A DNA stretch of 64,000 nt from Sphingobium arseniciresistens (GTDB lineage: Bacteria > Pseudomonadota > Alphaproteobacteria > Sphingomonadales > Sphingomonadaceae): positions 62,001 to 126,000 of the forward strand of contig JARFNK010000008.1 in assembly GCA_029167225.1 (NCBI GenBank). Reading direction: 5' to 3'. Below are positions 53,049 through 61,178 of this stretch, piece after piece (the first letter of the stretch is position 1; the number at the start of each line of letters is the position of its first letter). The translations under genes were made by a program, and so were the position numbers. The notes below the pieces were generated by a model. That model was not told where the DNA came from, did no database searches, and was given only the letters and a program-made list of their open reading frames with translations.

Positions 53049-53981
53049 ATGCTGAGCCGGACCGCCGAAAATCTCTACTGGATGGCGCGCTACATGGAGC
53101 GCGCCGAATCCACTGCCCGCCTGCTGACCATGGGGCAGCGCATGGCCATTTTGCCGGGCGCGCATCACCGTGACGAGTGGCGATCCGTCGTGCGCGCGGC
53201 GGGATGCGAGGGGGCGTTTCCCGCGGAAAGCACGGTCAAGGAAACCGACGTCGTGTCCTTCCTGCTGCTCGACCTCGACAATCCCTCCTCGATCCGATCC
53301 TGCCTCAGCCGCGCCCGCGCCAATGCGAAATCGGCGCGCACGATGCTGACGCAGGATATGTGGGAGGCGCTGAACGAGGGCTGGCGCAAGCTGGAAAGCT
53401 ATGATGTCGCGGAAGCGCGGCAGCAGCTTCCCACGCTGATCGACTGGGTGAAGACCCGTGCGATGACCTTTCGGGGGGCGGCGGACAGCGGCCAGTTGCG
53501 CAACGAAGGGCATGATTTCCTGCGGCTGGGTGGCGCGCTGGAACGGGCGCAGATGACGCTGCGCCTGCTCGACGTGAAATATTATGTGCTGCTGCCCGAG
53601 ACCGAAGTGATCGGCGGCAATCGCGATCATTATCAGTGGACGTCGGTGCTGCACGCGCTGTCGGGCAACCGTGCCTATCATCATGTCTATGGCGGGGTGT
53701 ACACGCCCTGGCAGATCACCGATTTCGTGATGCTCAACCGCCTGTTTCCCCGCAGCGTCGCTTTCTGCTGCGCGCAGATCGCCTATCGGCTGAACCGGCT
53801 GGCGGGTTTCCACAACGCGCATGGGCCGTGTCACGATACGGCGCAGGAGATGGTGGACTTCCTCGATTCGCTCGACAGCGGAGAGATATTCCGGCGCGGA
53901 TTGCACGAAACGGTGCAGAATGGCCTCGCGATCTCGAACCGGCTCGGGTCGGAGATCGCGGCGACATATCATTTCGGATAG
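53049..53981 (+). CDS. Alpha-E domain protein (DUF403)
   Basis: All-helical protein of 310 residues, the usual partner of the permuted ATP-grasp ligase encoded 4 bases upstream. It opens LSRTAENLYWMARYMERAES, the family signature, and has many conserved Glu and Arg residues such as FLRLGGALERAQMTLRLLDV. The biochemical role is unknown; it may bind the peptide or an ATP-grasp product. Its place in the Anbu operon is standard. Confidence 0.9.
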   Translation: MLSRTAENLYWMARYMERAESTARLLTMGQRMAILPGAHHRDEWRSVVRAAGCEGAFPAESTVKETDVVSFLLLDLDNPSSIRSCLSRARANAKSARTMLTQDMWEALNEGWRKLESYDVAEARQQLPTLIDWVKTRAMTFRGAADSGQLRNEGHDFLRLGGALERAQMTLRLLDVKYYVLLPETEVIGGNRDHYQWTSVLHALSGNRAYHHVYGGVYTPWQITDFVMLNRLFPRSVAFCCAQIAYRLNRLAGFHNAHGPCHDTAQEMVDFLDSLDSGEIFRRGLHETVQNGLAISNRLGSEIAATYHFG

Positions 53982-54042
53982 AGCCGGGTCGCGACATGGT
54001 GTGATCCGCGCTATAATTGAGCTTTGAGGCGAGGGCGTGCCG

Positions 54043-54945
54043 ATGAAATTGCTGATCCGCCATCAAACGGCCTATTATTATGGCGCCGGTTCCAGCCGCG
54101 CGACGATGCTGCTGCGCCTGCGTCCGCGCAGCCATGCCGGCCAGAATGTGCAGAGCTGGCAGCTCAGCGTGAATGGCGATCCGGTCACGAATGTAACGCC
54201 CAATGGCTATGGCGACCTGGAATCGCTCTGGGTGAGCCATGACCGGCTCGATGCGATCACCATCGTCGCGGAAGGCACGGTGGAAACGGTGGATACCCAT
54301 GGCGTGTTGTCGGGCCTTGCCGAGCGGGCGGACAGCCGCATGTTCCTGCGCGAAACGCCGCTGACTACGCCGACCGAGGCCTTGCGCAGCTTTGCCGCGG
54401 ACATCGGCGGCGGCGAAACGGATACGCTGTCGCGCCTCCACGCGCTCAGCGCCGGAATCGTCGCGGAAGTGCCCTATCGCGCCGGCATCACCAATGCCGA
54501 TACCAGCGCGGGGGAAGCGTTCGCGCTGGGCGGCGGCGTGTGCCAGGACCATGCGCAGATCTTCATCGCCGCTGCCCGCTCGATGGGCGTGCCCGCGCGC
54601 TACGTGACCGGCTATCTGCTCGCGCAGGAAGGGGATAATCCCCTGCACGAGACCCATGGCTGGGCCGAAGCGCTGGTGCCGGGGCTCGGCTGGATCGGTT
54701 TCGACGCCTCCAACCAGATGTGCGTCACCAATCATTATGTCCGCATCGCCTGCGGCCTGGATGCCATCGATGCGGCCCCCGTGCGCGGTCTCGTCACCGC
54801 CGCGGGCGACATCGCCATTGACGCGGACGTCCGCATCGCGCAGGCGAGCGACGATGAAGGCGAGCGGCAGTTGCAGCGTCAACAGCAGCAGAGCCAGTCG
54901 CAGGACGGCACAGGCGCCGGGATTGAGTCGAGGACCGGGGAGTAA
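54043..54945 (+). CDS. Transglutaminase-like cysteine protease family protein
   Basis: Papain-fold protein of 300 residues with an N-terminal beta domain (bacterial transglutaminase-like type). The catalytic triad is visible: Cys167 in GGVCQDHAQIF, His205 in ETHGWAEALVPG and Asp221 in WIGFDASN. It may cleave or transfer amide bonds, consistent with an isopeptidase acting on the product of the ATP-grasp ligase. The start is ATG 54043 with GAGGG 8 bases upstream; a GTG six bases earlier is too close to it. The C-terminal tail is rich in Gln. The stop shares a base with the Anbu start (TAATG). Confidence 0.88.
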   Translation: MKLLIRHQTAYYYGAGSSRATMLLRLRPRSHAGQNVQSWQLSVNGDPVTNVTPNGYGDLESLWVSHDRLDAITIVAEGTVETVDTHGVLSGLAERADSRMFLRETPLTTPTEALRSFAADIGGGETDTLSRLHALSAGIVAEVPYRAGITNADTSAGEAFALGGGVCQDHAQIFIAAARSMGVPARYVTGYLLAQEGDNPLHETHGWAEALVPGLGWIGFDASNQMCVTNHYVRIACGLDAIDAAPVRGLVTAAGDIAIDADVRIAQASDDEGERQLQRQQQQSQSQDGTGAGIESRTGE

Positions 54946-55682
54946 TGACTTATTGCGTGGCAGTGCGGGTGGACCGCGGGCTGGTGTTGTTGTCGGATAC
55001 GCGCACCAATGCGGGCGTCGACAATATCGCCCGGTTCCGCAAGACCTTCACCTATGGCAATCCGGGTGAGCGCGCGATCGCGCTGATGTGCTCGGGCAAC
55101 CTCTCGATCACGCAGGCGGTGAAGACGCATCTGTCCTCCGCAATCAAGGAATCGCGCGACAACCCCGATACGCGCACCATCCTCAACTCTCCCTCCATGT
55201 ATAATGTGGCGCAGATGGTGGGCGATGCGATGCGGTTGACGCAGAACCGCTACCGCGAGACCATCGAGATGCAGGGCGCCGCCGCCGATGCCTCCATCCT
55301 GGTCGCGGGCCAGCGCAAGGGCGGGAAGCCGCGCCTGTACCTGGTCTACAGCGCCGGCAACTTCATCGAGGCGACGGCGGACACGCCTTTCTTCCAGATC
55401 GGCGAGCATAAATATGGCAAGCCGATCCTGGACCGGGTGATAAAGCCGGCCACCTCGCTGGAAGAAGCGACGAAGGCCGTGTTGGTTTCGATGGATTCGA
55501 CGCTGCGCTCCAACCTGTCCGTGGGCATGCCGCTCGATCTCACGATCATCGAGCGCGACATCTTCGATTTCCGTCTGCGCACCCGGATCGAGGCCGATGA
55601 CGAGCAGTTCGCCGAAATCTCCCAGAGCTGGGCAGCCGCGCTGCGCCGGGGCTTTGAATCGCTGCCTGACGTGCTGGCCTGA
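54945..55682 (+). CDS. Anbu, proteasome-like peptidase
   Basis: Ntn-hydrolase of the Anbu (ancestral beta subunit) family, a bacterial relative of proteasome subunits that forms open rings. The 245 residues begin MTYCVAVRVDRGLVLLSDTR; after methionine removal the nucleophile is Thr1, with Asp17 (SDTRTNAG) and Lys32 (FRKTF) at the proteasome catalytic positions. Its operon partners are the ATP-grasp, alpha-E and transglutaminase genes upstream, overlapping by one base. Activity and substrate of Anbu are not settled in the literature I know; a role in turnover of peptides made by the ligase is inference. Confidence 0.92.
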   Translation: MTYCVAVRVDRGLVLLSDTRTNAGVDNIARFRKTFTYGNPGERAIALMCSGNLSITQAVKTHLSSAIKESRDNPDTRTILNSPSMYNVAQMVGDAMRLTQNRYRETIEMQGAAADASILVAGQRKGGKPRLYLVYSAGNFIEATADTPFFQIGEHKYGKPILDRVIKPATSLEEATKAVLVSMDSTLRSNLSVGMPLDLTIIERDIFDFRLRTRIEADDEQFAEISQSWAAALRRGFESLPDVLA

Positions 55683-55823
55683 TCGTACGGGGGATATGGC
55701 GGGGCGACCGCCGCTATCCGCCCGCGATAAAAATCTATCCGGCGTCCTCGGCTTGCGTGGCTATCGCAACCGCTTATCTCGGGACGCACGAGAATCATCC
55801 GACCATTGCAACAAAGGCCCGTC

Positions 55824-56786
55824 ATGACTGCAACGCACTCCACCCGCATGCTGATCCTTGGGTCCGGCCCCGCCGGGCTCTCCGCCGCCATCTATGGCGC
55901 GCGCGCGGGGCTGGCGCCGATCGTGGTGCAGGGCATGCAGCCGGGCGGCCAGCTCACCATCACCACCGATGTCGAAAATTACCCCGGCTTCCGTGATGTC
56001 ATCCAGGGGCCTTGGCTGATGGAGCAGATGCAGGCGCAGGCCGAACATGTCGGCGCGCAGATGATGTATGACCAGATCGTCAGCGTCGACCTGTCGCAGC
56101 GGCCCTTCCGCCTGATCGGCGATGGCGGCACCATCTATTCGGCCGATACGCTGGTGATCTCCACTGGCGCGCAGGCGAAATGGCTGGATGTCGAGGGCGA
56201 GCAGCTGTTGCAGGGCAAGGGCGTTTCGGCTTGCGCCACCTGTGACGGCTTCTTCTATCGCGGCAAGAAGGTCGTCGTCATCGGCGGCGGCAACACCGCT
56301 GTCGAGGAAGCGCTGTACCTCACCAACCACAGCCATGACGTGACGCTGATCCACCGGCGCGACTCCCTGCGGGCGGAGAAGATCCTTCAGGACCGCCTGT
56401 TTGCCCATCCCAGCATCAAGGTCGTCTGGAACCAGAAGGTCGAGCGCTTCGTGGGCGGCGGCAATCCCGAGGGGCTGGTCGGCGTCGATCTAGTCGACAT
56501 GGTGACGGGCAAGACCTCGCACATCCCGGCCGACGGTGCCTTCGTGGCGATCGGTCATCAGCCCGCGACCTCGCTGTTCGAAGGCGTACTGCCCACCGAT
56601 GACGGCTATCTGGTCGTGGAAAAGGGCACCACCAACACGTCCATTCCCGGCGTGTTCGCGGCCGGCGACGTCACCGACAAGCACTACCGGCAGGCGGTGA
56701 CGGCGGCGGGCATGGGCTGCATGGCCGCGCTCGACGCGGAACGCTTCCTCGCGGCCGCGGATTTCGAGGCGATCGCGGCGGAGTGA
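55824..56786 (+). CDS. trxB: Thioredoxin-disulfide reductase
   Basis: NADPH-dependent flavoenzyme that reduces thioredoxin. The 320 residues have the FAD fold (MLILGSGPAGLSAAIYGARA), the redox pair CATC with cysteines 137 and 140, the NADPH fold VVVIGGGNTAVEEALYL, and the closing FAD motif FAAGDVTDKHYRQAVTAAGM. The start is ATG 55824 with AAAGG upstream; a TTG six codons earlier is unlikely. It lies 141 bases after the Anbu operon, with probable independent expression. Confidence 0.95.
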   Translation: MTATHSTRMLILGSGPAGLSAAIYGARAGLAPIVVQGMQPGGQLTITTDVENYPGFRDVIQGPWLMEQMQAQAEHVGAQMMYDQIVSVDLSQRPFRLIGDGGTIYSADTLVISTGAQAKWLDVEGEQLLQGKGVSACATCDGFFYRGKKVVVIGGGNTAVEEALYLTNHSHDVTLIHRRDSLRAEKILQDRLFAHPSIKVVWNQKVERFVGGGNPEGLVGVDLVDMVTGKTSHIPADGAFVAIGHQPATSLFEGVLPTDDGYLVVEKGTTNTSIPGVFAAGDVTDKHYRQAVTAAGMGCMAALDAERFLAAADFEAIAAE

Positions 56787-56856
56787 TCCGCCGGATGGAA
56801 TAGGGGCGGCGCGTGCCGTCCCCCACCATCCTGTCAACATCCATAAGGGACCATGA

Positions 56857-56876
56857 CCTGATCCAACGGGATCAGG
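56857..56876 (-). terminator. Stem-loop after the acyl carrier protein gene
   Basis: CCTGATCC (56857-56864) pairs perfectly with GGATCAGG (56869-56876) around AACG, 7 bases downstream of the minus-strand acyl carrier protein stop. No T-run follows on either strand. A second GC-rich stem with one bulge (56803-56823) follows trxB. Either may mark the end of a convergent transcript. Confidence 0.4.
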
Positions 56877-56883
56877 GCGGCGC

Positions 56884-57183
56884 TTAGCGCGTCTTCTCGT
56901 CCAGCTTGGACTGGGCGAATGCCGTCAGGCTGCCCAGCGTCTCAAAGGTATCGCCGTCGATGTCATCGTCCTCGATGATGATATCGAGCCGGTCCTCGAG
57001 CTCCGTCAACAAGCCCGCGACGGCCATGGAATCAAGCTCCGGCAGGGCACCAAAGAGCGGGGTGTCACTGGTGAAGCCATCGGCCTGTCCGGGCGCAAGG
57101 CCCAGCACATCGGTCAGCACGGCGCGAACGATCCGGTCAGTCTCCACGACGGTATCGCTCTCCTGAATGCGTTCACCCTTCAT
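56884..57183 (-). CDS. Acyl carrier protein
   Basis: Carrier protein of 99 residues that would hold an acyl or aminoacyl group as a thioester on phosphopantetheine. The attachment serine is Ser52 in PELDSMAVAGLLTELE, and the chain has the acidic helix III and a strongly negative middle (IIIEDDDIDGDTF). It overlaps the GT87-like gene by four bases. A ligase and a PLP decarboxylase are encoded on the opposite strand 2.4 kb away, so this is probably the carrier for their product; the fatty acid synthase carrier is not expected here. Confidence 0.85.
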   Translation of the reverse strand: MKGERIQESDTVVETDRIVRAVLTDVLGLAPGQADGFTSDTPLFGALPELDSMAVAGLLTELEDRLDIIIEDDDIDGDTFETLGSLTAFAQSKLDEKTR

Positions 57184-58469
57184 GATGGGCGCCGTCTAAC
57201 GTTTCGCCCCGCTTCCGACAAGCGGATTAACGCCTTCCCGGAGCGGCGCGCGAGAGATCGCTGCTTTGCCGCGATTCTATATGCGCGCGGCATGGAAAGC
57301 CGGGCATGGCGGCGGGGAGCGGCCGAACTATTGCGCAGCTGTATGGCAAGGCAGGGGCACAGCAGGGCGGGCGCCAGCGGAATGCCATAGAGATTGGCGG
57401 CGAAGATCAGCGTGGGCAGCATGACGCCCATCGACAGGAAAAACCGTTCCCATGTCGCCAATGCCGTCCATCGGTCCGCCATCAGGACGATCAGCCCGAG
57501 GCACAGCACCGTCATGTCGTAGTTGAAGGCATAGGGCAGGATGAGGAAGGTCGCCGTCGCGCTGATGAACGCCAGTTCGCGCGGCTTGGCACCCCGCGCA
57601 CGCCACAGGAGCGAGAGGGCGAAAAGGGCGGTGATGATCTGCGCCCCGGCCGCGATGCCGGCCGGATATCCGCGAAACGCGACCAGCGTCGTGGGCATCA
57701 TGCGGAAGTAGATATTCTCGTCGGATGTCATGAGGATTTGCGCCTGGGCGACGGGCGCCTTCACCAGATAGTCCCGCCAGAGACCGAAACCGACGACCAT
57801 GCCGCTGAGCGCCAGCAGGGCGAGGGTGGTCAGCGCCGCGAAGAGGATCGCGCGATAGCGTTTCTGTTCCAGCAGGATGAAGGGCAGGAGCAGGCCCAGA
57901 TGCGGCTTGATCGTGAGCAGCCCCGCCAGCAGGCCAGCCTGGCGCGGTTTTCGCTCAAGCCTTGAGAACATCAGCAGCCACAGCCCGCCGATCAGGAAGC
58001 CATATTGGCCGTCCCAGATATTGGTGAGGGCGCCGGGGGTCAGGATCGCAAGGACAAGCGGAAAGCTTCGGACATAGGGCCGGGCTGCATAGAGAAAGAA
58101 CGCGGCGTTGCTCGCCACCCAAAGGCCATAGGCGGGCAGATAGGGCAGGGCGCCGAATATCGCGCCGAAGAACAGGCTGTGGGGCGGGTAGGAATAATTA
58201 TGCTGGGTCTGGTGCGGGAAGTAGCCCCGCATGAAGGCCAGATAGTCGTCGAGGTCGTAGAGCGAGCCGAGATGCTGATCCCAGACATCCCGGCCGCCGA
58301 TCCACAGATTGGCGAAGTCCCGCCCGATCGTGACGCCGAAGCGCGGAATGGCGGCGCCCTGCGCGTTGAGAAAATCGAGTATCCAGAAGGAGAGGAGCGC
58401 GAGCGACCCGAACAGGCAAAGAATGCCGATGGTAACGACGCCGATGGCCGATGACCTGCTTTCCCCCAT
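57180..58469 (-). CDS. GT87-like membrane glycosyltransferase (DUF2029)
   Basis: Polytopic membrane protein of 429 residues with about 10 hydrophobic segments. After the first helix comes a loop with FGVTIGRDFANLWIGGRDVW and NYSYPPHSLFFGAIFGALPY, the acidic and proline-rich pattern of polyprenol-phosphate-mannose-type GT87 enzymes. The C-terminal tail is very basic. ATG 58469 is chosen; an upstream extension to 58664 overlaps the FemAB-like gene and has no support. It is coupled to the acyl carrier protein gene (ATGA). It may mannosylate a lipid or polymer; this is inference. Confidence 0.65.
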   Translation of the reverse strand: MGESRSSAIGVVTIGILCLFGSLALLSFWILDFLNAQGAAIPRFGVTIGRDFANLWIGGRDVWDQHLGSLYDLDDYLAFMRGYFPHQTQHNYSYPPHSLFFGAIFGALPYLPAYGLWVASNAAFFLYAARPYVRSFPLVLAILTPGALTNIWDGQYGFLIGGLWLLMFSRLERKPRQAGLLAGLLTIKPHLGLLLPFILLEQKRYRAILFAALTTLALLALSGMVVGFGLWRDYLVKAPVAQAQILMTSDENIYFRMMPTTLVAFRGYPAGIAAGAQIITALFALSLLWRARGAKPRELAFISATATFLILPYAFNYDMTVLCLGLIVLMADRWTALATWERFFLSMGVMLPTLIFAANLYGIPLAPALLCPCLAIQLRNSSAAPRRHARLSMPRAYRIAAKQRSLARRSGKALIRLSEAGRNVRRRPS

Positions 58470-58555
58470 GTCGTCACAAATCCATGTTTGCGCTTCGTCG
58501 TTACGGCATAATGGATCGATGAACGGTTCGCCAGATTGAATTATGCGCCAGGCTC

Positions 58556-59620
58556 TTACCCGGCAAGCCATGACAGCGCCGTCCGTGCGGCGGGGAGCCA
58601 GGCGGAGGCACAGCGCGGATTGAAGCAGTCCACCCGGAGCAGGGGGCGGCGGCCCTCCATCCATTGCGCCTTGTAGGCATTGTCTCCGGTGCCATAGTCG
58701 ATGCTTTGCACGCGGTCCCCGTCGATGGCGGCGCGGAACATCGCGTGGCTGAGGAGAGAGCCGGGCGATTTCGCATCCGCTTCGCGCAGATGGGCGAGCT
58801 TGTGGATCAGGGCGATGCCATTCTCGACCGTCCAGAGCTGAGTCGCGACCGCGCGTCCCTCATGCCGGGCAAAGCCCAGCCGTAGCGTGCCCGCGTCGCT
58901 CTCGCGCTCGGCCAGCGCCCGCAGGAAGGAGTAGTCGGGCTCTCCCGCCTTCCAGCTCTGGTCGTAGATGGCGACATAGTCCTGCCACAGCGCGTCGCTC
59001 AGCCGGTCGTGGATCTCGAACTCCAGTCCCGATCCCTTGCCTTTGCGCCGCACGATATTCTGCAGCGCGCGGGGGCGGGCGGACCACCAGGTCGCAAAAT
59101 CGCGTCCGTTCAGGTCCAGATGGTGATTATGGCCCATCGGCCGCGCGACGGCGAACCAACCGGCGCTGCGGAATGCGCCCAGCAAGGCGGCGGCGCAGCC
59201 ATCATCGGCCCTGACGGGATAAAGATCGACCTGCGCATGATCCTTCAAGAGCGCGCGCGCGATCATGGCGAGCAGGCGTGCCTTGGTGGCCTCATCCGGC
59301 GATCCGCCGAAGATCGGACGGAAGGCGAAGCTGTACCAGTTGGCGATGGCGGTCACGTTGCGGCCGTGGCCGGTCGCAAGGAACAGCCATGCCGCGTTGT
59401 CCCCCTCCCATGCATGGAGGATGCGCGGCATCTGCCCCGCCATGCAGCATCGGTGCAGCGATTCCAGCCAGTCGATCCGGTCGAAAAGGCATGGCTGGCG
59501 GCCGCGATCCAGCTGCCCGGCCGCAGCCGACCGGGCATCGGCAAGGCTGCGATATTCCCTTATGCCGCGCAAAAGACTATCTCCCGCCATGCCAACGCCA
59601 TAGGGCTCAATTCTGGACAT
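58556..59620 (-). CDS. FemAB/GNAT-like acyl- or aminoacyltransferase
   Basis: Protein of 354 residues with a tandem GNAT-type fold (BcsL/CelD-like or FemAB-related), without membrane segments. LGFARHEGRAVATQLWTVEN and IALIHKLAHLREADAKSPGS near residue 260 form the acyl-CoA-binding half, and SIDYGTGDNAYKAQWM is the closing motif of this group. Similar FemAB-type proteins occur in exosortase/PEP-CTERM loci. Its ATG (59620) overlaps the ATG of the divergent ligase gene at the same CATG. A later start at 59590 is possible. It could transfer the carrier-bound group to an amine; the substrate is unknown. Confidence 0.7.
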   Translation of the reverse strand: MSRIEPYGVGMAGDSLLRGIREYRSLADARSAAAGQLDRGRQPCLFDRIDWLESLHRCCMAGQMPRILHAWEGDNAAWLFLATGHGRNVTAIANWYSFAFRPIFGGSPDEATKARLLAMIARALLKDHAQVDLYPVRADDGCAAALLGAFRSAGWFAVARPMGHNHHLDLNGRDFATWWSARPRALQNIVRRKGKGSGLEFEIHDRLSDALWQDYVAIYDQSWKAGEPDYSFLRALAERESDAGTLRLGFARHEGRAVATQLWTVENGIALIHKLAHLREADAKSPGSLLSHAMFRAAIDGDRVQSIDYGTGDNAYKAQWMEGRRPLLRVDCFNPRCASAWLPAARTALSWLAG

Positions 59621-61178
59621 GTGGTTAAACGATCATCTTGAGGCACCGCCCGCGCGGCCCATCGACCATATTCTGTCGGGCGGCGAACCGAGCGCGACCG
59701 CGCTGGACGGCCGTGCCGGCACGATGGATTTTGCCGAGCTGGAACTGGCGCTCGGGCGCCTCGCGGCGTGGCTTGCGGGCTTCGGCCTGTCGCCCGGAGA
59801 CCGGGTGGCGAGCTGGGTGGCGAAGGGGCCGATCGCCGCATTGATGCCGCTTGCCGCGCCCCGCGCAGGGCTGGTGCATGTGCCCGTCAATCCGCTGCTC
59901 AAGCGCGCGCAGGTCGCCCATATCCTGGCGGACAGCGGCGCGCGGCTGATGATCGCCACGCCCTCGCGTCTCGCCACGCTGGAGCCGGGGGACGTGCCTG
60001 CGGACTGCCGCTGCCATGGCGAAGACGACAGCGCGAACGCAATGACGGGCGGACCGGCCCTGCCGCCATCGGATGCCGATCCGCAGGGGCTGGCGGCGAT
60101 CCTCTATACCAGCGGCTCCACCGGCAAACCCAAGGGCGTGATGCTGAGCCATGCCAATCTGTGGCTGGGCGCGATGTCGGTCGCCCGCTATCTGGGCCTT
60201 GCGCCCGATGACCGGACGCTCTGCGTGCTGCCGTTCAGCTTCGACTATGGCCAAAACCAGCTGTTTTCCACCTGGCTGGCGGGCGGCTGCGTCGTTCCGC
60301 TCGACTATCTGACCCCGCGCGATGTCATCAAGTCGATCGAGCGGCGGCGGATCACCACGCTGGCGGGCGTCCCGCCGCTCTGGGTGCAGCTGACCGAACT
60401 GGAATGGCCGGCGGAAGTCGCCGGATCGCTGAGGCGGCTGACCAACAGCGGCGGCGCGCTCACCCGGCCGCTGGTCGCGCGGATGCGGGCGCTGTTCCCC
60501 AATGCCGATCTCTATCCCATGTACGGCCTGACCGAGGCGTTCCGGTCGACCTATCTGCCGCCGGCGCTGGTCGACACCCATCCCGAGAGCATGGGCTCCG
60601 CCATCCCCTTTGCCGAGATTCTCGTCGTACGTCCCGATGGCAGCCTGACAGCCGATGGCGAGCCGGGCGAGTTGGTGCATTGCGGGCCGCTCGTGGCGAT
60701 GGGCTATTGGCAGGACGCCGCGCGCACGGCAGAGCGCTTTCGCCCGGCGCCGCCGGCCTCGCGCTATGGCGGCACGGCGGTCTGGTCTGGCGACACGGTG
60801 CGGCGGGAGGCCGATGGCCTGCTGTATTTCGTCGGGCGGGAGGATGCGATGATCAAGTCCGCGGGCAACCGCATCAGCCCGACGGAGGTCGAGGAAGCGG
60901 CGGTCGCCGTAGCGGGCGTGGCGGAGGCCGTAGCGCTCGGCGTGCCCGATGCGCGCCTTGGCCAGGCGGTGCGCTTGCTGCTGCGCGCGGCGGGTGACAG
61001 CACCGGCCTGGAGGCGGCAGTCCGCACCCATCTGAAGCGTGAGCTGCCCAATTTCATGCAGCCGCATGATGTCCGCATCCTGCCCGCCTTCCCGCGCAAC
61101 CCCAATGGCAAGCTCGACCGGGTCGCGTTGGCGCAGGCCCATGGCGGGGCGATGATGTCTTCTGGAGAACATGTCTGA
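59619..61178 (+). CDS. AMP-forming acyl-CoA ligase, exosortase A-associated type
   Basis: Adenylating enzyme of 519 residues that activates a carboxylic acid and loads it to CoA or a carrier protein. The AMP-binding motifs are ILYTSGSTGKPKGVMLSH near 162, LYPMYGLTEAFRSTYLP near 300, the core YFVGREDAMIKSAGNRIS near 405, and the catalytic lysine in RNPNGKLDR near 500. Order and neighbours (PLP decarboxylase next, FemAB-like divergent) fit the exosortase A-associated ligase family. The stop overlaps the decarboxylase start (TGATG). No exosortase gene is visible, so the link to protein sorting is not shown here. Confidence 0.82.
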   Translation: MWLNDHLEAPPARPIDHILSGGEPSATALDGRAGTMDFAELELALGRLAAWLAGFGLSPGDRVASWVAKGPIAALMPLAAPRAGLVHVPVNPLLKRAQVAHILADSGARLMIATPSRLATLEPGDVPADCRCHGEDDSANAMTGGPALPPSDADPQGLAAILYTSGSTGKPKGVMLSHANLWLGAMSVARYLGLAPDDRTLCVLPFSFDYGQNQLFSTWLAGGCVVPLDYLTPRDVIKSIERRRITTLAGVPPLWVQLTELEWPAEVAGSLRRLTNSGGALTRPLVARMRALFPNADLYPMYGLTEAFRSTYLPPALVDTHPESMGSAIPFAEILVVRPDGSLTADGEPGELVHCGPLVAMGYWQDAARTAERFRPAPPASRYGGTAVWSGDTVRREADGLLYFVGREDAMIKSAGNRISPTEVEEAAVAVAGVAEAVALGVPDARLGQAVRLLLRAAGDSTGLEAAVRTHLKRELPNFMQPHDVRILPAFPRNPNGKLDRVALAQAHGGAMMSSGEHV

